A DNA stretch of 64,000 nt from JALZUU01 sp964441245 (GTDB lineage Bacteria > Bacteroidota > Bacteroidia > Chitinophagales > Saprospiraceae). Under the pieces are notes generated by a model. The model saw only the letters and a program-made list of their open reading frames with translations, ran no database searches and had not been told where the DNA came from. The stretch lies in contig CAYTVR010000009.1 in assembly GCA_964441245.1 (NCBI GenBank), positions 4,851 through 68,850 on the forward strand, written 5' to 3'. Every line of letters begins with the position of its first letter. Position 1 is the first letter of the stretch. The translations under genes and the position numbers were made by a program. This document shows, piece after piece, positions 9,358 to 19,861 of this stretch.

Positions 9358-12300
9358 ATGATGAGAATCTACAAGAACCATTTTAGGCCGTCTTTGTATC
9401 AAGTAATCTCCATTTTAATAGTAAGTGGCTTGATTTGTCTTCCTCAATTTAGTCATTCACAAGCCAACGTCTCTGTAAGAATTGTCAGTGGTAATTCAAC
9501 AACTACTTGCGATGATCCATTTATCTTTGGTGGTCCTCCCGAACCTCATTGGGGAGTCAACATTGAAGGCGAAGGTTGGCTAACCTATCCTGTACATGAT
9601 GGCTGTTTCAATAGTACTCCTAATCAACAATTCTCTGCTCAATACGATTGTCCTAAGAATGCAGCGACTATAAATATATGTTTCGAAGCTTTTGAAGATG
9701 ATGGTGGTGGATGTATAGAAAGTAGAAGTTGTAGAGAAAATATTTGTGCAGATTTCCCAATTCCTCAACCTGGCAATACAGAAAGTCATACTTTGGCTTT
9801 AGCTGCGGGTTTAGATTCTGGAGGATCTGTCGACTTTGAAATCACCACCACTGGTACTTATATAAGTGGCGCACATGATGATGTCTGTGGTGCCTTGGAT
9901 TTAGGTGTTTTACCTCCAAATGGAAAATTAGGTGATGCTACTTTAAGTAATTATGATAACTATTGTACCGATGGTTTGAATGAACCAAATCCCGCTGATT
10001 CAGGTTCTGGTTGGGCCAATAATTTCAGTGTTTGGTTTAGTTTTACGACCTCAACAATGCCTACGGCTGTGATTAATATTTTGGCGGCCAGTGATCCTGA
10101 AGATACAGGAGAGCCAATGGGGATTCAAATGGCTGTCTACGAAAGTTTGGATGGCACTTGTGACAACTTAGAAATGGTAGCTTCAAGATGGAATAATATA
10201 GATTTGGATGAATCCATTTCTGCCAAATGTTTTAAACCCAATACAAAATACTATATCATCATTGATGGAATCTTTCCGCCCAATACCAATATTTTTGAAG
10301 GACGTTTTGGCTTAGAAATAACAGATGAATCCATTGCGGTTTCTCCAGATTTGATGTGTGATGCTGATCCTTTAGGTACTGTGCCTGATGGTGGTCAGAT
10401 TACTACAGGAATGACTCAGTCAAATTTCTGTGCGACAGGTGGAGGCGGAGAACCTTTAAATTTTGGTTTTTGGTTGAGTAACTCTGTCTGGTATACCTTT
10501 ATTGCGCCTCCATCTAGTCATGTAAACATTGATGCAATCAGTAGTAGTTTAGATCCTTTGGATATTCAATTAGCTGTTTTTGAATCAAGTAATAATGCTT
10601 GCAATGGAAACTTTAGTTTAGTGGGAAGTGATGACAATACGTCGACTTTTGATGCTTCAGTAGAGTTATCATGTTTGGAAGCAGGGAGAGAATATTATGT
10701 CGTTATTGACGGAACTTTCTTGGATCTTTTAGGGATTTTTGACTTGACGATTTCAGATGCAGGCTATGATCCAATCATTGGCCCAGAGGTGATTGAAACA
10801 CTTTGTTTTGGTGAAAGTATCATGGTGGGAACTACGGTCTATAATTCTACAGGTCCAATCGATGAAAATATCACTACAGCAGAAGGTTGTGATAGTTTGG
10901 TTACTGGGTTTTTAGCGATTCGCCCAGAAGTGATTACCAATCAGAATGAGGCAGTTTGTGTAGGAGGATCAATTACGGTCGGGACTTCAGTTTACAATAT
11001 GACAGGAATTTATACGGACTCATTTACAGATGTCAACGGTTGCGATAGCACGGTAATTACGGATTTTGTAGTTGCCACTGAAATGATGGTGGAAGCAGAT
11101 CAGTTGGTAGAAGCTACAGGTTATCAAATTCCAGATGGAAGTGCTGCTGCGACAACCATTGGTGGTATCCCTGGAGGATATAACTATATTTGGAGTGATG
11201 GGCAAACGACTCAAATCGCAACGAATTTGTTAGGAGGAACGACCTACTGTGTCACCGTGACAGATGCGATTGGCTGTTCTGCGGAAAGTTGTGAATTAGT
11301 ACTTTTTCCAAGTAATATTATTGCAGATATTGATGATTATAATTTAGCTTGTCCAGGTGATGCAAATGGAGTGTTATCATTGGCCATTTCTAATGGAGCC
11401 ATCCCTTATGATTATGAATGGTCAAATGCAGATAATAGCTTGACGGGTTCAGGAACGATTACTACTGAAGGTGGTTCTGATATCATTTCTAATTTGATTG
11501 CCGGAAATTATAGTTTCACGATTACAGATGCCTTTGGTGTAAAAGTAGTCGATGGGAATGTAATTGATCCACCAGATATAGCCTCTACAATCAATCAGAC
11601 TTTATGTTTTGGCGAAAGCCTAAATGTCGGTAACGCCGTTTACAATGCTACTGGATTGATCAATGAAGTATTGACAGCGGCCAATGGTTGCGATAGTACG
11701 GTAACTGGTGTCCTAACTATTTTACCGATCAATGAAACTACACTCAATGAAACACTTTGTTTTGGTGAATCCTTAATGGTAGGAACAACTATTTATAATA
11801 CCTCAGGTCCTATTAGCGAAATACTCACCGCAATAAATGGATGCGATAGTATCGTCAATGGAGTGTTGGCTATTGATCCTCAAATCACCAGTACGATTAA
11901 TGAGACCATCTGTTTTGGCGAAAGCCTAAGTGTCGGCGGAAATATATATACTGCTTCAGGACCAATTAATGAATTGGTTACCGCTACAGATGGCTGTGAT
12001 AGTTTAATTACGGGAAATGTAATTATATTACCATTTGTAGAAACGAATCAAACTTTTAATCTATGTTTTGGTGAATCTGTTACTGTAGGAACATCTACTT
12101 ATAGTGCAAATGGATCTTATACCGATGTTCTTCAAGGCACCAATACTTGTGATAGTACGGTGAATACCACCTTAATTGTCACGCCAGAATTATTGGCTAT
12201 CACCTCTTTGACTTCTGAAGCAACAGCCTACTTAGCTGCTGATGGATTAGCTACGGTGAATCCTGTCGGAGGAGATGGAAATTATAGCTATGAATGGTCT

Positions 12301-15087
12301 ACTGGAGCAGACACCCCATTAGCAGGAAACTTGCAAGGAGGTATGAATTATTGTGTGACTGTTACCGACGGAAATAATTGTTCTGCTGAAGCATGTATTC
12401 TTGTTTTATTCCCAAGTAATATTCAAACTTCAGTGGAAGATAATTTTTTGACTTGTCCAAATGATGCGGATGGACGTTTGAGTTTATCAGTTTTTAATGG
12501 GGTCATTCCTTATGATTATTCATGGGAAGGAAATGGGATGAGTGGATCTGGAACGATTGCAACAGAAGGAGGAAGTGCTTTGATTGAAAACCTTGAAGGA
12601 GGGACCTATAGTTTTACCATTACAGATGCTTTTGGTGAAACGAATACAACTGCAAATGTCATAGAACCAAATGATATATTTACCCCTTTAAATGAGACGA
12701 TTTGTTTTGGCGAAAGCCTGATCGTCGGAACGACAACTTATAGTAACCCAGGCTTTATCAACGAAATTTTGACTTCTAGTTTGGGTTGCGATAGTGCGGT
12801 GGTTGGTGTGCTAAACATACTGCCTCCCATTCAAAGTACGATCAATGAGGTTTTATGTTTTGGCGAAAGCCTAATGGTAGGTACAGCTACTTATAATGCC
12901 TCAGGACCTATCGCTGAAACCTTGACTTCTGCCAATGGTTGTGATAGTATTGTTATTGGAAATCTAATTATTCTTCCTGAAGTTGCAACCAACTTAACCG
13001 AGGCGATTTGTTTTGGTGAATCTTTTGTAGTTGGCAATTCTGTTTATAATTCTTCAGGTAATTTTGTCGATGTTTTAAGTGCCGTTGATGGCTGTGACAG
13101 TACGGTGTACACGGCGTTGACTGTTTTGGATGAATTGTCGGTACAAGCGATAGAAATGACCCAGGCAAGTGCTTTAGGAAATGCTGATGGAGTAGCTATG
13201 GCAAATGTCAATGGTGGATCAGGAAACTTTTCTTACCAATGGTCAAATGGACAAACAAGTCCTAATGCTAGTAACTTAACTGGTGGAGAAAACTATTGTG
13301 TGACCATAACGGATGCTGCTGGTTGTACCGAGGAAAGTTGTGTCTTGGTCTTGTTTCCAGTTAATATTCTTACGCAAATTGAAAACGATACGTTGGATTG
13401 CATCGGAGATGATAATGGAAGTTTGAATTTTAGTATTTCGAATGGACAAGCACCTTACAATTACAATTGGCAAAATAATTCCAATGCATTAAATGGTTCT
13501 GGTGTAGTCAATACAGAAGGAGGAACGGCTACGATTGATGGATTGATTTCAGATACTTATACGATTACAGTGACGGACGCTTGGGGCGAAACGATTATCA
13601 GTGCAGACGTTGTTACGCCAATCCCTTTAACGGCATCGATTGAAAACGTCAATTCGACCAGTTGTTTTGGCACTTGTGATGCATTAGCCGTGCTAAATGT
13701 AGCTGGCGGAAAATCACCTTATCAGTATAATTGGCCTGGAGGGCAAAGTTCAGAAGCTGTAGTTGATCTCTGTGCGGGATCACATGAAGTAACGATTACA
13801 GATGCCAATAACTGTTCAACCATGATTGAAGTCTTTGCAGATCAGCCTGCAGAATTTATAGCTACTGCAATAGAAGTTCAGCCAGTGACCTGTTTTGGAA
13901 ATAACAATGGACAGGCATCAGTTAGCACAAATGGCAATGCTATTCAGTATCTTTGGGACAATGGAGAGTCTAGCTCAATGGCGACTAATTTGAGCGCAGG
14001 CGATCATCGTGTGACCATTACCAATTCGGATAATTGTACAGATGTTGCCAATGTTTTAATTACGCAACCTTTAAATGGTTTGTCAGTAGGAATAGATCTC
14101 GTATCGGAAATATCTTGTGCGAATGCTGCGGATGGAATCTTGACAGCTGTGATTTCAGGAGGAAGTGGAAATCCTTCTTACACTTGGAGCAATGGTGATC
14201 GTGATGAGATGGCAGAAAATTTGACAACGGGAATTTATTTTCTGACGATTACAGATAACAATGGATGTACAACAGAAACCTCTTATGAACTAACAGGACC
14301 TTCTGAACTTAATTTATCCGTTTCAACTGAAGACATTACTTGCCTGGCTGGAGACAATAGTGGTATGGTTCGGATTGAAAGTGTGACCGGTGGAGTAGGG
14401 CCTTATGTTTACTCGATGGATGGTAACTTCTTTATGCAAGATTCAACGTTTGCGGGAATACCTGCTGGCAATCATGATGTTTTTATTCAAGATGCTGTTG
14501 GCTGTGTTAAAGCTTTCCCCGTTTCGATATTTGATCCTGAATTTGCTTTGGTGGATGTAGGGCCAGATGAAGCGATTTTATTAGGAGAGGAAATTGAATT
14601 AGATGCTGTTTCAACTTCTCCCAATGCAATATATATCTGGTCTTCTATGAATGAAGCAGAGGAATTGTTATGTAATGATTGTACATCTTTAATGGTGCAA
14701 CCAACAGAGACGACCGTTTATACAGTTGGAATTATTGATACCGTCACTCAATGTACCAATACGGATCAAATTAAAATAGAAGTGATCAAAGAGCGCAATG
14801 TTTATATTCCAAATGCTTTCTCTCCAAATGCTGATGGAGTGAATGATCGCTTTAGTGTAAATGTTGGAGTGGCTGTTGAAAAAGTAAATGTCTTTAGAAT
14901 TTTCAATCGTTGGGGAGCTTTGGTTTACGAAGATCCAAAAGCAGAGGTAGGAGATTTAGTGGAAGGCTGGGATGGTACTTATCGAGGAAAAACGGTTGAT
15001 GCTGGAGTCTATGTATACTTGGTAGAAGTAGAATTTAAGGATGGAGCAAAAGTAAAATATACAGGAGATATAACGGTTTTTGAATAG
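9358..15087 (+). CDS. Giant SprB-repeat adhesin with T9SS type B (gliding-associated) C-terminal domain
   Basis: A 1909-residue exported protein. Residues about 1-36 are a signal peptide. Two pre-peptidase-like beta domains follow (about 175-325 and 330-470, each opening with a C-x-A/D-x-x-LG motif and a W-Y/F-x-F core). Then come nine copies of a Cys-containing module about 40 residues long (CFGESLMVGTT...GCDS) arranged 2+4+3; each group is followed by a pair of SprB-type repeats (YSYEWS...NYCVTVTD...C). Further single SprB repeats run to about 1720. The last roughly 95 residues (VYIPNAFSPNADGVNDRF ... WDGTYRGKTVDAGVYVYLVE) are the CHU_C/T9SS type B sorting domain. SprB-like proteins are surface adhesins moved by the gliding motor; a role in adhesion or motility is inferred. 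Confidence 0.92.
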   Translation: MMRIYKNHFRPSLYQVISILIVSGLICLPQFSHSQANVSVRIVSGNSTTTCDDPFIFGGPPEPHWGVNIEGEGWLTYPVHDGCFNSTPNQQFSAQYDCPKNAATINICFEAFEDDGGGCIESRSCRENICADFPIPQPGNTESHTLALAAGLDSGGSVDFEITTTGTYISGAHDDVCGALDLGVLPPNGKLGDATLSNYDNYCTDGLNEPNPADSGSGWANNFSVWFSFTTSTMPTAVINILAASDPEDTGEPMGIQMAVYESLDGTCDNLEMVASRWNNIDLDESISAKCFKPNTKYYIIIDGIFPPNTNIFEGRFGLEITDESIAVSPDLMCDADPLGTVPDGGQITTGMTQSNFCATGGGGEPLNFGFWLSNSVWYTFIAPPSSHVNIDAISSSLDPLDIQLAVFESSNNACNGNFSLVGSDDNTSTFDASVELSCLEAGREYYVVIDGTFLDLLGIFDLTISDAGYDPIIGPEVIETLCFGESIMVGTTVYNSTGPIDENITTAEGCDSLVTGFLAIRPEVITNQNEAVCVGGSITVGTSVYNMTGIYTDSFTDVNGCDSTVITDFVVATEMMVEADQLVEATGYQIPDGSAAATTIGGIPGGYNYIWSDGQTTQIATNLLGGTTYCVTVTDAIGCSAESCELVLFPSNIIADIDDYNLACPGDANGVLSLAISNGAIPYDYEWSNADNSLTGSGTITTEGGSDIISNLIAGNYSFTITDAFGVKVVDGNVIDPPDIASTINQTLCFGESLNVGNAVYNATGLINEVLTAANGCDSTVTGVLTILPINETTLNETLCFGESLMVGTTIYNTSGPISEILTAINGCDSIVNGVLAIDPQITSTINETICFGESLSVGGNIYTASGPINELVTATDGCDSLITGNVIILPFVETNQTFNLCFGESVTVGTSTYSANGSYTDVLQGTNTCDSTVNTTLIVTPELLAITSLTSEATAYLAADGLATVNPVGGDGNYSYEWSTGADTPLAGNLQGGMNYCVTVTDGNNCSAEACILVLFPSNIQTSVEDNFLTCPNDADGRLSLSVFNGVIPYDYSWEGNGMSGSGTIATEGGSALIENLEGGTYSFTITDAFGETNTTANVIEPNDIFTPLNETICFGESLIVGTTTYSNPGFINEILTSSLGCDSAVVGVLNILPPIQSTINEVLCFGESLMVGTATYNASGPIAETLTSANGCDSIVIGNLIILPEVATNLTEAICFGESFVVGNSVYNSSGNFVDVLSAVDGCDSTVYTALTVLDELSVQAIEMTQASALGNADGVAMANVNGGSGNFSYQWSNGQTSPNASNLTGGENYCVTITDAAGCTEESCVLVLFPVNILTQIENDTLDCIGDDNGSLNFSISNGQAPYNYNWQNNSNALNGSGVVNTEGGTATIDGLISDTYTITVTDAWGETIISADVVTPIPLTASIENVNSTSCFGTCDALAVLNVAGGKSPYQYNWPGGQSSEAVVDLCAGSHEVTITDANNCSTMIEVFADQPAEFIATAIEVQPVTCFGNNNGQASVSTNGNAIQYLWDNGESSSMATNLSAGDHRVTITNSDNCTDVANVLITQPLNGLSVGIDLVSEISCANAADGILTAVISGGSGNPSYTWSNGDRDEMAENLTTGIYFLTITDNNGCTTETSYELTGPSELNLSVSTEDITCLAGDNSGMVRIESVTGGVGPYVYSMDGNFFMQDSTFAGIPAGNHDVFIQDAVGCVKAFPVSIFDPEFALVDVGPDEAILLGEEIELDAVSTSPNAIYIWSSMNEAEELLCNDCTSLMVQPTETTVYTVGIIDTVTQCTNTDQIKIEVIKERNVYIPNAFSPNADGVNDRFSVNVGVAVEKVNVFRIFNRWGALVYEDPKAEVGDLVEGWDGTYRGKTVDAGVYVYLVEVEFKDGAKVKYTGDITVFE

Positions 15088-15382
15088 AAGTTATTTAAGT
15101 GTTTGAAAAGAGTAAGGTAGAAATTTTATTTCGCAAACATTTTGGATTATTTTGATGGACTTTATGACTAGAGATTTTGTATAGGAATCAAATAGAGTTT
15201 TTAAATTAATCGAGAAGGCTATGTTGATAGGAAAGGATTTAACTATTTTGAAAAATAATAATGATCCCATAATTAACAGAACACAAAAAGTCTATAACTA
15301 CAAAAAAGCATCCAAAGCGTTTAACACAATCTCAAGATAGAAAATTCTTTAAGAGAATAATTTAGGATTTTTTGTGAAAAAG
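15088..15382. other. Intergenic region between convergent adhesin and subtilase genes
   Basis: AT-rich and stop-rich. Apart from the terminator at its right end I see no gene or repeat. Confidence 0.5.
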
Positions 15383-15417
15383 AAAAGCCGGAAATTGCTA
15401 AGCAATTTCCGGCTTTT
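15383..15417 (-). terminator. Rho-independent terminator of the subtilase gene
   Basis: Perfect 17-bp arms (AAAAGCCGGAAATTGCT and its complement) around a single base, 16 bp past the subtilase stop. On the minus strand the stem is followed by T-rich sequence. Confidence 0.9.
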
Positions 15418-15433
15418 ACTATTTAAAATAAAA

Positions 15434-16969
15434 CTAGTAACTAACAGCAGCTGCAGCATCAATAATGCCCCAGCCTAAATTATTGTGTTTATTGGGATAA
15501 TAGGAGGCATTCACTTTCATGGCATTATAAACATCGGAACGAGTAGCTCCAGGATGGTTTCCAAAAACCAATGCCGCAATGCCTGCCACACTTGCAGTAG
15601 CACAAGAAGATCCACCAACATACAAAGGTTGATCAGCATAAAGAGCTAGAGACAAACCAGTACGATCTGTATTGGCAGCACGTTGCATCATCATCACAAA
15701 ATCAACGGCACTGCCTTGATGACAAGTGTTACATTTGACCAAAGGATAACTATCTCTTACGCCAGTGACTGCATAAGTTTGCGACATCGTAGCCGGAAAG
15801 ATAACGCCTACACCAGAAGTCCAAGAGAAAGAAGTTCCCGCTGCAGCGAAAATCATTTTGCCGCTATTGTAAGCATAATAAATTCCGTCAGCAACCGTAC
15901 CACTCCAAAATGGTGTTCCTAAAGACATGCTGATCACTTTTACATCAGAGCGATTAGCGGCTAAAATCATTGCATCTTTTACTCCTTTTTTCTCATCAGA
16001 GGATGAAATAATCACATCTTCTACCGCACGGATTCCAATCAAGTCCGCATTGTAAGCAATACCAACAGCGTTACCATCATTCCCACGCGGAGCAGTGGAC
16101 AAACCAGCCATTTGGGTTCCATGTCCACATTGATCATGCGGTGGGTCCAAAGATCTCCACCACCAAGAACCAGAATAAAGGGTGCTATATTTTTCAACTG
16201 TTCTACCAGAAGAGTATCCGCTATTGAAATTAGATCCTAGGTTATCTTGATTATCTGAAATCCCCGTGTCAATGATCGTCAAGGTCACGCCATTTCCGTT
16301 AGACGAATTCCATGCTTGTGAAATATTAGAGCTTGAATGATTCCATGGTTGTTTAACCAATGGACTGATGGTCGTATAATCTGTACTATTTAGATTGTAA
16401 TTTGGATCCGAACCACAGCCAGAAGAACTTCGTAAAACAGAATTACTATTATCTGCAATCGGAGGTAATTCATATCCCATTGCTTCTAGATAACGAATCT
16501 CATTCAGATTACGCAATACTTTTATTGTTTCAGGATTGGTAATTTTCAGCTCCATGGACGGAACTGTTTGTGGGTAGCCTTTTGGAAGTAAATCTTCAAC
16601 AGTCATCTCATTATTGAAAACGCGTTCTCCCTCTAAAACGATATTTAAAATTTGATCCCGAGCATCTAGCCATTCTGATGAATTGATATCAATTTTATGA
16701 ATGGTATTTCTTAAATCAGAAGTAGTGGAAGTTTGATAGCCTACGGCAAAAATTGAATCGCTTTGCATGGCAGCGCTCCACAATAAATGATCTGGTGCTT
16801 CTTTCCAATTGAAAATAGTGCCTTTGTCTAGACTCTTATATATAAAATCATTGATTTCCTCAGAAGGCATTGGATCTGTATGAGCAATTGAGTCGGTGGT
16901 GAGGTCAGTATCTTTGGAACATCCGTAGACGAAAAGTAGAGCCAATAGACCCCAGATAAAAGTTCTCAT
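15434..16969 (-). CDS. Secreted S8 subtilisin-family serine protease, lipoprotein
   Basis: A 511-residue protein with a lipoprotein signal peptide (LLALLFVYGC, Cys about residue 17). A pro-region of about 180 residues follows, then the S8 catalytic domain: Asp in LTIIDTGIS, His in CGHGTQMAGLS, and Ser in GGSSCATASVAGIAAL, close to the normal order and spacing. ISMSLGTPF and the oxyanion-hole region are also present. The protease ends at the catalytic domain, so it is probably lipid-anchored rather than T9SS-sorted. The start is the ATG preceding the signal peptide. The promoter and palindrome at 17060-17107 lie about 90-140 bp upstream. Substrate unknown. Confidence 0.9.
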   Translation of the reverse strand: MRTFIWGLLALLFVYGCSKDTDLTTDSIAHTDPMPSEEINDFIYKSLDKGTIFNWKEAPDHLLWSAAMQSDSIFAVGYQTSTTSDLRNTIHKIDINSSEWLDARDQILNIVLEGERVFNNEMTVEDLLPKGYPQTVPSMELKITNPETIKVLRNLNEIRYLEAMGYELPPIADNSNSVLRSSSGCGSDPNYNLNSTDYTTISPLVKQPWNHSSSNISQAWNSSNGNGVTLTIIDTGISDNQDNLGSNFNSGYSSGRTVEKYSTLYSGSWWWRSLDPPHDQCGHGTQMAGLSTAPRGNDGNAVGIAYNADLIGIRAVEDVIISSSDEKKGVKDAMILAANRSDVKVISMSLGTPFWSGTVADGIYYAYNSGKMIFAAAGTSFSWTSGVGVIFPATMSQTYAVTGVRDSYPLVKCNTCHQGSAVDFVMMMQRAANTDRTGLSLALYADQPLYVGGSSCATASVAGIAALVFGNHPGATRSDVYNAMKVNASYYPNKHNNLGWGIIDAAAAVSY

Positions 16970-17059
16970 GTTTGGGTGGTTTATTTTTTTAAAGGAAGGT
17001 GTGAATTCCTAATAAAAATATATGGTTAAGAAATAGGTTTGTGTGTATTTATTGGGTAT

Positions 17060-17107
17060 AGCGAATTTTCGCTGTGCAAAAATAGGGTTTAGATCTGTAT
17101 TGGCCAA
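17060..17107 (-). promoter_or_regulatory. Bacteroidota promoter with downstream palindrome AGCGAATTTTCGCT
   Basis: Read on the minus strand: TTG (17105-17107), a 20-bp spacer, TATTTTTGC (17076-17084), then CAC and the 14-bp palindrome AGCGAAAATTCGCT (17060-17073). TTG-N20-TAnnTTTG is the housekeeping consensus in this phylum. The palindrome would lie at the very start of the transcript, as an operator or a 5' hairpin. The same arrangement occurs before the fadB-like gene at 25899-25927. Confidence 0.7.
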
Positions 17108-17236
17108 ATTTTATCTCAAATAATGAAAATTTTATATTTGATGGATAAAGAAAATAGGAAGACATAGAGTGCAGTTTTAACAAAAAAACTGCTTTTGAAT
17201 GCTTAATTTTAATATTCATTTCTAAAAACTGTTATT

Positions 17237-18415
17237 ATGAAAAATTTGAAGATCATTGCTTTACTTTTGACAATATTTGCTTGTACCTCATTAATCGCTC
17301 AACAAAATATAGATGCGACAATTGAGCATGATGGAGAAACTAGAGAGTATAGATTATATATTCCTGCAAGTTATAGCTCAGGAATGGAATTGCCATTGGT
17401 TATCAATATGCATGGATGGGGCTCAAATAGCTTTGAGCAATCAGTTTATACTGGTTTTAATAATGTTGCTGATTCGGCCAATATACTAGTCGTGTATCCA
17501 CAAGGACTGGTTGGGACGGCTATTTGGGGAGCGACAGATACTTCATGGGAGGCTTATTTTGGTACGGGGCATGACGACTTAGGATTTATCAATAAATTGA
17601 TTGATCAGATCTATACCGATTATCAAATTGATTTGAGTCGGGTCTATGCTACGGGGATGTCGAATGGAGGTTTTATGAGTTATCGATTGGCATGTGAGCT
17701 GTCTAATCGGATCGCTGCCATTGCTTCTGTAACTGGGGCAATGGCATTCAGCCAAATCACCGCTTGCGATCCTCAGCGACCTGTTCCGGTCATGGAAATT
17801 CATGGTACAAGTGATCTCACGGTTCCTTATACAGGGATTCCTTTATTTACTCCTTCGATTCAGACGGCTGTTGATTACTGGGTCGAGTTTAATGAATGTG
17901 GAGAAGTTACAACGACAGATGTTCCTGATATCAATTTGACGGATGGAAGCACCGTCAGCAAAGATTATTATAGTTGTAACGAGGATACGGAAGTTATTTT
18001 TTATACGGTATTGAATGGTGGTCATTCTTGGCCGGGTGCTTTTCCGATACCTACTTTAGGTTTTACTAATCAGGATATTGCAGCGACCTCTGTTATCTGG
18101 AATTTCTTTAATCGGCACCAACATCCCAATCCAGATATGGGGACTTTATTATCTGATAAAAAGCTAAGCTATCAATTAAAATCTGTTGATCTTTTCCCTA
18201 ATCCTTTTTCCAATCAATTGACGATTGATTTTTTAAATGATGATGTTCAGTCTTTACGTTTAGTAGATGTCTTAGGCAATGAATTGCATCGAGCAAAAAG
18301 AAATAGGGGCGTTCAACAATTGCAATTTTCTACATCGTATTTGAAAACTGGAATTTACTTTTTAGAATTTAATACAACGTCGGGTTCCTTTGTCAGAAAA
18401 GTGGTGAAAGATTAG
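17237..18415 (+). CDS. Secreted alpha/beta-hydrolase (LpqC/PHB-depolymerase/feruloyl-esterase-like) with T9SS type A sorting domain
   Basis: A 392-residue protein with a signal peptide (residues 1-21, ending LIAQ). The hydrolase domain covers about residues 25-290 with nucleophile GMSNGG (G-x-S-x-G), Asp in HGTSDLTVPY and His in NGGHSWPG. The opening EHDGETREYRLYIP and MHGWG oxyanion region match the LpqC/feruloyl esterase-like group. Residues about 315-392 (VDLFPNPFSNQLTIDF ... KTGIYFLEF ... RKVVKD) are a T9SS type A sorting domain, so the enzyme should be exported across the outer membrane and attached to the surface or released. The substrate is probably an ester of a plant or storage polymer; not determined. 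Confidence 0.88.
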   Translation: MKNLKIIALLLTIFACTSLIAQQNIDATIEHDGETREYRLYIPASYSSGMELPLVINMHGWGSNSFEQSVYTGFNNVADSANILVVYPQGLVGTAIWGATDTSWEAYFGTGHDDLGFINKLIDQIYTDYQIDLSRVYATGMSNGGFMSYRLACELSNRIAAIASVTGAMAFSQITACDPQRPVPVMEIHGTSDLTVPYTGIPLFTPSIQTAVDYWVEFNECGEVTTTDVPDINLTDGSTVSKDYYSCNEDTEVIFYTVLNGGHSWPGAFPIPTLGFTNQDIAATSVIWNFFNRHQHPNPDMGTLLSDKKLSYQLKSVDLFPNPFSNQLTIDFLNDDVQSLRLVDVLGNELHRAKRNRGVQQLQFSTSYLKTGIYFLEFNTTSGSFVRKVVKD

Positions 18416-18512
18416 TATTCGTTTTGTCTTTATTCTTTTAACTAGTTAGTAGCGAGGATTCCTGTTTTCATTTTTATAAAAACGTAATACACGTTCTCGC
18501 TTCTATGTCGAC

Positions 18513-19175
18513 TTAAAAAGCGAAACCTAATTTTGCATCAAGATTAATAGCAGGATAAAATCCAGCACCATTGTAATAATTAATATTTGAGCTAATGCCT
18601 TTGGTGAAAACTTGTTTTTCAATATTAGAATTGGCCTTGATATAACCCAAACCTAATCCTGTTATTATTTCAAATGAAATACGACTCTGTCCTTTGATTG
18701 ATTTGGTGAAACTTTGGATACCAATATTAACATGAGAAGTCGTTCTATATCGAATGATGTTTTCTCGCGATCTAATGGCATTCAACCAAATGTCTTCCTT
18801 CGAAAAGGTAAGTATATGGTCCCAATCAAGGGCCACGAAAAGACCACTTTTTATAATCGCTTTTTTTCCTAAATATTTTCGGATTTCGGTATTTAATCTA
18901 ATACCATTTAACTGGTCTACTTGTTGCCGAAAAACATAAGATTTGGGCACTTTTGGATTTTTGAAAAAATATCCTATTCCAAAAGAGATACTTTTTTGTG
19001 CTGTCTTTTGCTTTTCCACTTCAACTCCAATACCTATACTTCGACTATAAATTTCTCCAATCAACATCGAGGCTGGAACCTTGAAAATAGTTGACAAATG
19101 CTGATCATTGATTTGAGCAGCACTTGGAATAGCAAGCAGAAAGGATAACAGAAAAATGAGTGCTTTCATAAACAA
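18513..19175 (-). CDS. Hypothetical exported protein, possible small outer-membrane beta-barrel
   Basis: 220 residues with a signal peptide (MKALIFLLSFLLAIPSAAQ; the ATG at 19169 could be the true start). The rest shows alternating aromatic/hydrophobic strands and ends in LDAKLGFAF with a C-terminal Phe, typical of outer-membrane beta-barrels. I recognise no named family. The neighbour downstream on the strand is convergent; upstream is another small lipoprotein gene on the same strand. Function unknown. Confidence 0.55.
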   Translation of the reverse strand: MFMKALIFLLSFLLAIPSAAQINDQHLSTIFKVPASMLIGEIYSRSIGIGVEVEKQKTAQKSISFGIGYFFKNPKVPKSYVFRQQVDQLNGIRLNTEIRKYLGKKAIIKSGLFVALDWDHILTFSKEDIWLNAIRSRENIIRYRTTSHVNIGIQSFTKSIKGQSRISFEIITGLGLGYIKANSNIEKQVFTKGISSNINYYNGAGFYPAINLDAKLGFAF

Positions 19176-19379
19176 GAAATCTTTTTATCCAAGTTATGGG
19201 AAATAGAAAGATCTTTTGAATTGATTTTTAATTCAGGTAAAATGAATTTTATTGAAATGAAAGAAAATCATATGTGTTGGGTGGAAAAGAATTAAGTTGG
19301 GTATGCTATAAAATTAGTGGATATGCAAAGAGGCTAACTGATGTTTTTCTTCAAAAGTTGATTTGAAAATTGAATCTTT

Positions 19380-19859
19380 TTATTCTGCTTGATAAAATAA
19401 AACCTTTGATAATTGCCAAATATGTGTTTCATTTTTTTTCCAAATCTGTAGAAGGTTTTTGTCAAAAGTTATTTCCCATTCATCACTATTGGGAAGCGGA
19501 TTTACAATGCGCCATCGCAATCGTACATAGGCTGTTTGAATTTCGATATCTGTTTCTAAAATTTCTCCTTTGATTAATGTTTTGTTTTTACTCAAATTAT
19601 TTTGAAGCGCTTTTAGAAAATCTTTTTTATTGACAAAATCAACTTTGGGATTGATGCTCGAAAAGTCTTGATGATAAATATTTTCTAAAGGAGTATAATT
19701 CCGATCATTCATACATTTGATATGAAAATGGACCCGTTGAGTTAACTCGAGCTTCTCAGCTTGACTAGATTTTGATACCACTTTTTTTTGAGAATGACAA
19801 CTGGAAAAAAAGAGGATCAATACCATTAAGCGAAAGAGCACCGAAGAATAATATTTCAT
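19380..19859 (-). CDS. Small lipoprotein, possibly NTF2/SnoaL-like
   Basis: 159 residues. The N-terminus (LMVLILFFSSC) is a lipoprotein signal with a lipobox-like SSC, and the mature part has the size and strand pattern (HIKCMNDRNYTPLENIYHQDF ... VRLRWRIVNP ... WQLSKVLFYQ) of NTF2-like small cone-fold proteins; no catalytic residues can be assigned. It begins only 2 bp after the stop of the cytochrome P450 gene, so the two are probably one transcript. The family call is tentative. Confidence 0.5.
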   Translation of the reverse strand: MKYYSSVLFRLMVLILFFSSCHSQKKVVSKSSQAEKLELTQRVHFHIKCMNDRNYTPLENIYHQDFSSINPKVDFVNKKDFLKALQNNLSKNKTLIKGEILETDIEIQTAYVRLRWRIVNPLPNSDEWEITFDKNLLQIWKKNETHIWQLSKVLFYQAE

Positions 19860-19861
19860 TT

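Noticed and set aside
10804..13110. Repeated units in the adhesin as a possible CRISPR or tandem DNA repeat array
   Set aside because: Units are coding, about 120 bp, diverged, and in frame as protein repeats; no spacer structure.
17164..17196. GCAGTTTT/AAAACTGC stem before the esterase gene
   Set aside because: Eight-bp stem, AT-rich, ambiguous orientation; not enough to call a terminator or regulator.
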